Positions 57,851 through 64,000 of a stretch of DNA of 64,000 nt are shown in pieces. How positions within the stretch are numbered: the first letter of the stretch is position 1; each line of letters begins with the position of its first letter. The DNA comes from Clostridia bacterium (GTDB lineage Bacteria > Bacillota > Clostridia > Oscillospirales > CAG-272), in NCBI GenBank assembly GCA_017453305.1, contig JAFTKJ010000006.1, positions 20,966 to 84,965 on the forward strand. Direction: 5' to 3'. The translations under genes were made by a program, and so were the position numbers. The notes under the pieces are model-generated. The model did no database searches. It saw only the letters and a list, made by a program, of their open reading frames with translations, and had not been told where the DNA came from.

Positions 57851-58587
57851 TGGCAAAACGGACAACAACCGAAAAACGCGTCAAGCTTTTGGTGTGCATC
57901 ATCAAAAAGGGCGACGAAAACGCCTTGACCGAGGCTTGCCTGGAGTGCTGTGCCGCGCTGAACTTTTCGGCAATCGGCTACGGCACCGCAAAATCGCATT
58001 ATATGAGCTATCTCGGCTTGGATGAGATCGAAAAGCGGATCGTTTATTCTCTGATCCCAAATTACTGCGAGAGCCGCGTCCTGCGTGCCATCAATAAGCG
58101 TCTCAAGCTTTACCTGATGGGCAACGGAATTGCCTTTACCATTCCGCTCTCGGGCATATCCAATCTCATCAGTAACGCCATTCTCTCCACGCCCTACCGC
58201 GAGGAGAACACCGAAATGCAAAAAAACACAAAGGATAAGGAGAACCGAAAAATGCACGAACTCATTGTTGCTGTGGTAAACCAAAAATTCACCGACGCCG
58301 TCCTGGATTGCAGCCGCGCGGCAGGTGCTACGGGAGCCACCATTTTGCATACACGCAGTGTCAATAACAAGCAGGTCGAGCAGCTGATCGGCACCTCCTT
58401 CAAGCAGGAGACCGATACCATCGCCTTTTTGACCTCGCACGAATACAAGCAAAAGATCATGGAAGCCATCCGTGAGTGTGCGGGATTGAAGACCGACGGC
58501 GGTGCCGTGTTGTTTTCGCTTCCCGTCGACTCCTTGGTCGGCATCGGCAGATTCGACGAGGATGACGACGAAGCAGAGGAAGAATAA
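57850..58587 (+). CDS. Double PII-like signalling protein
   Basis: 245 aa. Two PII-like (ferredoxin-fold) domains: the first (about 9-115) has LVCIIKKGDENAL, GTAKSHYMSYLGL and GNGIAFTIPLSG, the second (about 134-235) has ELIVAVVNQKFTDAV, GATGATILHTRSVNN, and ends ALFSLPVDSLVGIG-like. GnB1/GlnK proteins normally have one domain and trimerise; a fusion of two would give a pseudo-symmetric assembly. Linked by a Lys/Glu-rich spacer. Acidic tail. Overlaps the DUF1538 gene (TAATG), so it most likely gates that transporter. Confidence 0.7.
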   Translation: MAKRTTTEKRVKLLVCIIKKGDENALTEACLECCAALNFSAIGYGTAKSHYMSYLGLDEIEKRIVYSLIPNYCESRVLRAINKRLKLYLMGNGIAFTIPLSGISNLISNAILSTPYREENTEMQKNTKDKENRKMHELIVAVVNQKFTDAVLDCSRAAGATGATILHTRSVNNKQVEQLIGTSFKQETDTIAFLTSHEYKQKIMEAIRECAGLKTDGGAVLFSLPVDSLVGIGRFDEDDDEAEEE

Positions 58588-59115
58588 AAAATCGATTGTG
58601 GGGGAAGTTTTTTGAGGGGGGACTTTTTGAAAAAAGTCCCCCCACGCCCCTTCAAAAACTTCCCTAAAAGGAAGTTTTTAAGGCAGCGATATTGGGAAAG
58701 CTCGTGCTCTCCCGTTTTGTTTTGTGCATTGGATTTTTCAGCGAGTGCATCGTGGGAATGCCGCGAACCGCAGGTTCGCTTGGCTCCCGCCAGCGCGTGG
58801 GCACCACCAAGACCCCGCGCGCTCAGAGAGTTGTTTGGCGTTGGAAAACGATTTACCTTTAACACATCATCTCTGAGAAGGCGCGTTAAAGGTAATACGG
58901 TGCAAACAAAATCATTATCCTTTCGGCAAACTAATATTGGTGAGCGTTTTGGGTGGTGGAACCAAAACGCTTGCGGGAGCAATTGCTTGATATCGCGCAG
59001 GAAAGCAAAAAATTCAGTTGGAAACCCTCTTTTAAAAGTTCTTGAGGGGGTGTGGGGGAACTTCTTCTCAAGAAGTTCCCCCACAAAACACTCCCACAAA
59101 ACGCCCCCTCAAAAA
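58588..59115. repeat. Composite intergenic repeat locus R3
   Basis: Contains the R2/R5 core in reverse orientation (about 58610-58860), including GGGGGGACTTTTT/AAAAAGTCCCCCC (58617-58645) and GGGAAAGCTCGTGCTCTCCC (58700-58719), then a GTGAGCGTTTTGGGTGGTGG module (58936-58983) also found in R4 and R5, then GTGGGGGAACTTCTT/AAGAAGTTCCCCCAC (59053-59090). Lies between convergent genes and holds no credible gene. Confidence 0.75.
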
Positions 59116-59119
59116 ACTC

Positions 59120-60277
59120 TCAAAAAGTTCCTCCACAAATTTGGATCTGTGCCACTGCCTCCGCAAAGGCATCCACGTGTTCGACGGTGTTTGAGAGGGA
59201 AGGGCTGAGTCGGATCGCTCCCGTTGGGGGTGTTCCGAGCGTTTTGTGTGCCAGGGCGGCGCAATGAAATCCCGCGCGTACGCAAAAGCCGCGTGCATTC
59301 AATTCCTCTGCCACGCGCTCAGAGGGGATTCCCTCCAAGTTAAAGAGTAGGACCGATCCCACGTGATGCGGTGCGTAAATCGTAATTCCGTCCATTGCCG
59401 CAAGGCGACTTGTAAGACGAGAATTCAACGCCTGCTCATGCTTAAAAATAGCTCCTATGCTACGCCGCCTGACCTCGCGAATGCCCTCCAATAGCCCTGC
59501 AATGGCAGGTGTGGGGAGCGTTCCCGCTTCGTATCGCTCGGGGGAGTCCTGCGGCATGGCGGCATCCAGAGAGTGGTATCCGCTCCCACCCTCGATCAAG
59601 GTCTGTGCGCGGAGTCCGTCAGCCAAAAGGAGCATTCCCGTCCCCTGGGGACCAAGCAAACCCTTGTGTCCCGGGACGCAGAGGGCATCGATCTGCATTC
59701 CCTCCACGTCAATGGGCAAATGTCCTGCGGATTGTGCTGCATCCACCACAAAAAGAATGCCTTTTTTACGACAAAGCGCGCCGATCTCCGCAAGCGGAAG
59801 GGCGGCAGAGCAAATATTGGAGGCGTGCGCACAAATGAGCATGCGTGTGTTTGCGCGCACCTTTTCCAAAATTGAACCGCATATTTCCGCGGCACTCCTT
59901 TGGCGAGTGGGATCGTAGGTGGAAAACACGTCGTAGGTGATGATCCCACGCTGTGAAAGCAGTTCTATAGGTCTCCACACCGCGTTGTGCTCCATGTCCG
60001 AGATCAAAACGTGATCCCCGTGGTGCAACAACCCTTTGATGGCAAGGTTGAGGGACATGGTCGTGTTGAGGGTGAAGATCACGTTTTCGGGATGCGAGGA
60101 GCCAAAAAAGGAAGCGGCTTCCTCGCGGCATTCATAAATTTTTTCGGCGGCAGCCATCGAAAGAGCGTGAGAGCCTCTTCCGGGGTTGCCGCAATAATAT
60201 TGCATACAGCGCATCTGCTCTTCACAAACGCGCCGCGGCTTTGGAAAGCTGGTGGCAGCATTGTCAAGATAGATCAT
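59120..60277 (-). CDS. Cysteine desulfurase-family PLP enzyme
   Basis: 385 aa. Class V aminotransferase. MIYLDNAATSFPKP opening, SDMEHNAV, VVDAAQSAGHLPID (PLP-binding Asp and Gln), the Schiff-base Lys205 in GHKGLLGPQG and the persulfide Cys in RAGFHCAALAH near residue 345. Liberates sulfur (or selenium) from cysteine. Overlaps the DUF3343 gene by four bases. That neighbour belongs to a family named as putative Se/S carriers, which supports a dedicated sulfur or selenium transfer pair. Confidence 0.85.
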   Translation of the reverse strand: MIYLDNAATSFPKPRRVCEEQMRCMQYYCGNPGRGSHALSMAAAEKIYECREEAASFFGSSHPENVIFTLNTTMSLNLAIKGLLHHGDHVLISDMEHNAVWRPIELLSQRGIITYDVFSTYDPTRQRSAAEICGSILEKVRANTRMLICAHASNICSAALPLAEIGALCRKKGILFVVDAAQSAGHLPIDVEGMQIDALCVPGHKGLLGPQGTGMLLLADGLRAQTLIEGGSGYHSLDAAMPQDSPERYEAGTLPTPAIAGLLEGIREVRRRSIGAIFKHEQALNSRLTSRLAAMDGITIYAPHHVGSVLLFNLEGIPSERVAEELNARGFCVRAGFHCAALAHKTLGTPPTGAIRLSPSLSNTVEHVDAFAEAVAQIQICGGTF

Positions 60278-60516
60278 AAGTCACCCTCGCCGTAAAAGCC
60301 TCGCACGCGGATCCCTGCATTTTCAAGAATCGTGCGCACGTTGTTGTCCTGATTGCAAGAATAGGAAAGTGCATAAGCGCAGCCGCGCCGCGTCAATGCG
60401 GAGTCTGCCTTTACGATCTCCGCACGCAAGGCGGCGTTTGCCAGCACCCTTTGCGCTCGCAGGGCTTGCGTCATCGATCCAATCATCGCCACACATCCGT
60501 TGAACTGTTCGTGCAT
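60274..60516 (-). CDS. DUF3343 protein, putative Se/S carrier
   Basis: 80 aa, start after AAAGGAGGTG. Sequence GSMTQALRAQRVLANAALRAEIVKADSALTRRGCAYALSYS with a Cys at 47 in RRGCAYAL and a further Cys at about 55; members of PF11823 share such a TRRGCAYG-like motif. It precedes and overlaps the cysteine desulfurase gene, so it most likely accepts the persulfide. The longer frame start at 60579 is rejected for lack of a ribosome site. Confidence 0.75.
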   Translation of the reverse strand: MHEQFNGCVAMIGSMTQALRAQRVLANAALRAEIVKADSALTRRGCAYALSYSCNQDNNVRTILENAGIRVRGFYGEGDL

Positions 60517-60584
60517 TGCCGCACCTCCTTTCAATGTCATTTTATGCCAAATCATGAAAAAAGGTGTCGATTTCCGCATAACTC

Positions 60585-60860
60585 AAACTTCAAAGAAGGC
60601 TTTTTTTGTGCGGAAATTCTCCCAAGAAGTCCCCCACAAAAAATGTACCATCGCCCGCTGTGCGAACATTTTTCTCAGAAAACGAACATTGGTGAGCGTT
60701 TTGGGTGGTGGTAGCAAAACGCTTGCGGGAGCAATGGCTTGATACAACGCACGAAAGTAAAAAAATTAGTTAAGAACCCACTTTTAAAAGTTCTTGAAGG
60801 GGCGTGGGGGGACTTCTCTCAAGAAGTCCCCCCACAAAAACCAAGCTTTCAAGAAGCAAA
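60585..60860. repeat. Composite intergenic repeat locus R4
   Basis: Contains the GTGAGCGTTTTGGGTGGTGG module (60688-60735) with its GCGTTTTG / CAAAACGC stem, then AAAAGTTCTTGA and GTGGGGGGACTTCT/AGAAGTCCCCCCAC (60806-60836). It is the shortest locus and lacks the 250-nt core. Lies between two minus-strand genes. Confidence 0.7.
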
Positions 60861-60865
60861 AGCGG

Positions 60866-62317
60866 CTATTTTTTTACCTTGCTGTCTTTTAAACGGTCCT
60901 TGCGCAGTCGAACAAAAAGCGAGAGCAGGGCTTTTCCGTCAAAGGGGATCAAGGGGTACAAATAGGAGCGCTTGCCGTTGACCGTTTTGTTGGTGAGAAG
61001 GAGGATCAGAATGGTGACACTTCCAATGGCAAAACCGATCAAATTCAAAAATTGGATCAGGATCACAAGACCGATGCGCATAAATTTAAAGGCGTAGCCA
61101 AGCTCGTAGCTTCGCTGCGTAAAGTTGGCAATTGAAACGAATGCCATATACAAAATGACCTCCGGGATCAGCCAACCAATGCTGACGGCAAAATCGCCAA
61201 GGATCAAGCCGCCCACCACAGAGAGGGAATTGGAAAGCATGCTGGGCGTATTCATCGACGCCAGACGCAAGCCGTCGATCATAAATTCTACCAAGATCAA
61301 TTGTACAAAGATGGGGATGCGCCCCACCTCCTGCGGCAAAATAAAGAGTAGCCACGAGGGGATCAGATTGGGGTTGCGGATGAGTAAAAACCAGATCGGC
61401 ACCAAAAACAGCGTTGACCAGAATACCAGATGCCGCACAAGACGAATATACGTTCCCGTCAAGGGAGGAAAATAAAAATCGTTCGTTTCTTGCATAAAGT
61501 CAAAGATGGTGTTGGGCAGGACCATGACCTCGGGAGAGTTGTCGCATACGATCAGAACGCTCCCTTCAAGCAGCTGTGCCGATGCCACGTCGGGACGCTC
61601 GGTGTAGCGGATCTTTGGAAAAGGATTGAACCACCGCTGATGGATCAAAAGCTCCGCCAGGGATTGATGCCCCATCGTCAACGCTCCCGTTTGAATGCCG
61701 TCAAGCTTTTCACGCAGGCGTTTGACGTAGTCTGCGTCGGCAATGCCGTCAATATAGCACAGCACTACGTCGGTTTTGGAATGAGAACCGATGGAGGTGT
61801 AGTGCATGGTCAGGGCAGGATCGCGAATGCGTCGGCGGATCATTGCCGTGTTGAATACCAACGTCTCCACAAAACCGTCGCGAGAGCCCATCATCACGCG
61901 GTCGGTCTCTGGCTCGGCGACCGATCGTGCAGGGTAAGTGCGCGAATCGATGATAATGGCGTACGCGCCAAAGCTTTCGCCCAGCATCAGCGTTGTGCCC
62001 GATAGCAGCATCTGTATCATCGTGTTGGGATTCTCACATACCTCCGCCTCGGCGTAAGGCATGTGATGCTGTGCAAAATACCGCGCATGTGCATCGGGGG
62101 CGTCGTCGTTTGGCTCTCCCAATCCGGAGAGGGAAAGAAAATAGATCATCAGCTTGTTGAGCGAACCGCTGTCCACAAATCCGTCAATATAGTACAGCGT
62201 GGTTTCCTGTTCTCCAATAAAAAGCGTTTTTTTGATGATATCGAAGTTTTGTTCCACGCGCAGCTCCGCATCTACCAAGCGCACGTTTTCGCGGTAATTC
62301 GTACCCAGCCGTTTCAT
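60866..62317 (-). CDS. Spore germination protein, GerA family (A subunit)
   Basis: 483 aa. N-terminal cytoplasmic domain (about 1-285; DVVLCYIDGIADADYVKRLREKLD, and LAELLIHQRWFNPFPKIRYTERPDV), then five or so transmembrane helices from about 300 (VFWSTLFLVPIWFLLI; PSMLSNSLSVVGGLILGDFAVSIGW). These are family hallmarks of GerAA-type receptor subunits, which sense nutrients in the spore inner membrane. Normally co-encoded with GerAB and GerAC, both absent here, so this is an orphan subunit. Confirms a spore-forming life cycle. Confidence 0.9.
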   Translation of the reverse strand: MKRLGTNYRENVRLVDAELRVEQNFDIIKKTLFIGEQETTLYYIDGFVDSGSLNKLMIYFLSLSGLGEPNDDAPDAHARYFAQHHMPYAEAEVCENPNTMIQMLLSGTTLMLGESFGAYAIIIDSRTYPARSVAEPETDRVMMGSRDGFVETLVFNTAMIRRRIRDPALTMHYTSIGSHSKTDVVLCYIDGIADADYVKRLREKLDGIQTGALTMGHQSLAELLIHQRWFNPFPKIRYTERPDVASAQLLEGSVLIVCDNSPEVMVLPNTIFDFMQETNDFYFPPLTGTYIRLVRHLVFWSTLFLVPIWFLLIRNPNLIPSWLLFILPQEVGRIPIFVQLILVEFMIDGLRLASMNTPSMLSNSLSVVGGLILGDFAVSIGWLIPEVILYMAFVSIANFTQRSYELGYAFKFMRIGLVILIQFLNLIGFAIGSVTILILLLTNKTVNGKRSYLYPLIPFDGKALLSLFVRLRKDRLKDSKVKK

Positions 62318-62446
62318 AAAATCCGCCCCTTTCTTTTCTGTTTTGTTATTCTGCCAAGGATTCCCGAATTTTATTCATAAAAGCCGTATTTTGCGCATAA
62401 GATGCAATAAAATCGGATTTTCCAAAAAGGAAAGGAGTAACAGAAA

Positions 62447-63424
62447 ATGATCATGGATCAATTTCGCCCTGAGGGGACGTTGCTGGATACTACCGCCAAT
62501 AAAGAGCATCTCGCTTCTCCGGCAGGGCTTGAGCGCGCCATGCTGTCGGGGGCGACCGTAGAGGGAATCGTCACCCTGTGTGATGAAAATATGCGCCTGC
62601 ACGTCGATCTGCATTGCGCCGAAGGGCTGATCGACGTCGAAGAGGCTGTCTATTGCCGCGAAGGGGAGGAGCGCAAGGATATTGCCGTTATCACACGAGT
62701 GGGAAAGCCCGTGGCGTGCAAAATTTTGGCAATCGAGCATCGGGACGGTGCCATTCGCGTACAGCTCTCACGCCGCGCGGCACAAAAGGAGTGCATGAAC
62801 GCATATATGAAGCATTTGCGAGAGGGCGACGTTATCCCTGCGCGTGTGACGCATATGGAGCCGTTCGGCGCTTTTTTGGATATCGGCTGCGGCGTTTCCT
62901 CGCTTCTGTCGGTAGATTGCATCTCAGTCTCGCGCATCTCACACCCGAGGGATCGTCTGCAAAATGGCATGTTCGTGCACGTGGCAGTCAAAAGTGTACA
63001 GCCCGAAAGTGAACGCATCTACGTGACCCTGCGTGAGCTGCTTGGGACGTGGCAGGAGAACGCAAGCGCATTTGAGGCAGGGCAGACCGTTACCGGCATT
63101 ATCCGAAGCGTGGAAAGTTACGGCGTGTTTGTGGAGCTGGCACCAAACCTGGCAGGACTTGCCGAGGTACGGGAGGCAGATGCCGACGCCTTGCGTGCGC
63201 AGATCGGGCAGAGCGTGGTCGTATACATCAAAAGCATCGTGTCCGAGCGCATGAAGATCAAGCTCGTGCTCATAGACTCTTGCCCCGTTGGAATCGCAAC
63301 CCGAACGCCTTTGCGCTACTTTGTGGACGGGGAGAGGACCAAGCACCTCTCGCGCTGGCGTTATTCTCCCACCTGTGCCGCCAAGATCGTGGAAACCGTC
63401 TTTGATGATGGAGCGGATATTTAA
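62447..63424 (+). CDS. S1-domain RNA-binding protein (ribosomal protein S1-like)
   Basis: 325 aa, start after AAAGGAGTAAC. Three S1-type OB-fold repeats: a degenerate one at about 35-115 (GATVEGIVTL), a clear one at about 120-205 (GDVIPARVTHMEPFGAFLDIGCGVSSLL) and one at about 210-285 (GQTVTGIIRSVESYGVFVELAPNLAGL). C-terminal segment of about 40 aa with RYFVDGERTKHLSRWRYSP. Clostridial S1-like proteins of this kind assist translation initiation or RNA decay. Divergent from gerA. Confidence 0.8.
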   Translation: MIMDQFRPEGTLLDTTANKEHLASPAGLERAMLSGATVEGIVTLCDENMRLHVDLHCAEGLIDVEEAVYCREGEERKDIAVITRVGKPVACKILAIEHRDGAIRVQLSRRAAQKECMNAYMKHLREGDVIPARVTHMEPFGAFLDIGCGVSSLLSVDCISVSRISHPRDRLQNGMFVHVAVKSVQPESERIYVTLRELLGTWQENASAFEAGQTVTGIIRSVESYGVFVELAPNLAGLAEVREADADALRAQIGQSVVVYIKSIVSERMKIKLVLIDSCPVGIATRTPLRYFVDGERTKHLSRWRYSPTCAAKIVETVFDDGADI

Positions 63425-64000
63425 ATATTCTTTTTTGTGGGGGTGGTTTTTGTGGGGAAACTTCTTGGAGAAGAACATCGCAACGTTCCGTTGCTGCGGC
63501 ACGGTTTCGCACGCGAAACGCGTGCATTTCCCCACACCCCTTCAAGAACTTTTAACGCATTTACAGGTATGACTAAATGGGAGTGTTCAGCTCCCTTTCC
63601 TTTGTTTTTTACTACAAGATATTCTTTCACTTGTTGACTCATACATTAGCTCCCGCAAGCGTTTTGGTACCACCACCCAAAACGCTCACCAAAGTTAGTT
63701 TGCAGAGGAAAAAAGACGTTCGCACCGCACATCTCACTATGCTCTTACGAAAGAAAGTGCACAGGTGGGTGATACGGTGCGAACAATGTCTCCATTCGGT
63801 AAACAAATCTCTGAGCGAGCAGGGTCTCGGCGGTGCCTGCGAGCTTGCGAGAGCCAAGCGAACCTGCGGTTCGCGTCATTCCCACGATGCACACGCTGAC
63901 AAATTACGTCCGCAAAACAAAAGGGGAGAGCACAAGCTCTCCCGATATTGCTGTCAAAAAGCTTCCTTTTTGGGGAAGCTTTTTGGAAGGGGCGTGGGGG
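63425..64000. repeat. Composite intergenic repeat locus R5 (runs off the window)
   Basis: Begins with the long imperfect palindrome of R2 in opposite orientation (63452-63545: GTGGGGAAACTTCTT, ACATCGCAACGTTCCGTTGC, GCACGGTTTCGC, CCCCACACCCCTTC). Continues with the GTGAGCGTTTTGGGTGGTGG module inverted (63645-63693), and then the 250-nt core (63764-64000) in the same orientation as R2, including GGGAGAGCACAAGCTCTCCC. No gene is recognised. Confidence 0.75.

Noticed and set aside
56501-57868. A 455-codon minus-strand frame
   Set aside because: Antisense to the DUF1538 gene; highly charged His/Asp-rich translation typical of a reversed membrane protein gene.
63639-63857. Short frame ending in a Gly/Thr-rich segment also seen in frames of R3 and R4
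   Set aside because: The shared peptide is just the translated GTTTTGGGTGGTGG module; there is no ribosome site and frames differ.

Overview
The window reads as chromosome from an endospore-forming, Gram-positive member of the Clostridia, probably an anaerobe living on host or plant glycans. The support is an alpha/beta-type small acid-soluble spore protein, a GerA-family germinant receptor subunit, several lipobox lipoproteins, consensus TTGACA/TATAAT promoters, AGGAGG-type ribosome sites, and many genes for uronic acids, amino sugars and other carbohydrates. Genus cannot be decided from the sequence.

Layout. 1-2.5 kb: the 3' end of guaA, then a small island bounded by a 13-bp copy of the guaA tail. 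It carries a type III toxin-antitoxin module (36-nt antitoxin RNA repeats, attenuator terminator, ToxN/AbiQ toxin) and a TPR-like membrane protein. 2.8-4.3 kb: a sigma factor and its membrane partner. 4.4-10.5 kb: a C26 glutamine amidotransferase, a polysaccharide deacetylase, a DUF4838 glycosidase-like protein, an orphan solute-binding lipoprotein and a PsiE-like protein. 10.6-16.5 kb: two tandem BspA-like leucine-rich-repeat lipoproteins, a HAD phosphatase and a small lipoprotein. 16.6-26.5 kb: a metallo-beta-lactamase-fold hydrolase, a second glycosidase-like protein, and a LysR-centred cluster (class II glutaminase-like protein, two creatininase paralogues, acyltransferase, PQ-loop protein, esterase). 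26.6-33.2 kb: a hexuronate operon (uxaC, SDR fructuronate reductase, uxuA, GH39, RraA-like) with a divergent AraC regulator. 33.3-36.7 kb: a second AraC regulator, a GH109-type enzyme, a small unknown protein and a glycerophosphodiesterase. 36.9-45 kb: SASP, sugar isomerase/epimerase, PTS IIC, a second sigma factor with a beta-propeller partner, and a GH20 enzyme. 45.2-47.5 kb: recA, recX and a metallophosphoesterase remnant. 47.5-54.5 kb: a seven-gene phage head and DNA-packaging module (terS, terL, structural protein, portal, scaffold, capsid, connector) with no tail, lysis, integrase or replication genes. 54.7-58.6 kb: oadG/oadB sodium-pump subunits, then a DUF1538 membrane protein with a double PII-like protein. 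59-63.4 kb: cysteine desulfurase with DUF3343, gerA, and an S1-domain protein.

Two signals cut across genes. First, a 94-bp promoter-region cassette occurs twice (17541 and 34127; 91 of 94 bases identical). It links the AraC regulator at 33290 to two carbohydrate genes 16 kb apart. Second, five intergenic loci (about 37.4, 42.6-43.2, 58.6-59.1, 60.6-60.85 and 63.4-64.0 kb) share modular, hairpin-rich non-coding repeats in both orientations. These account for most of the large gene-free stretches. Alignments were made by eye and no database search was run.
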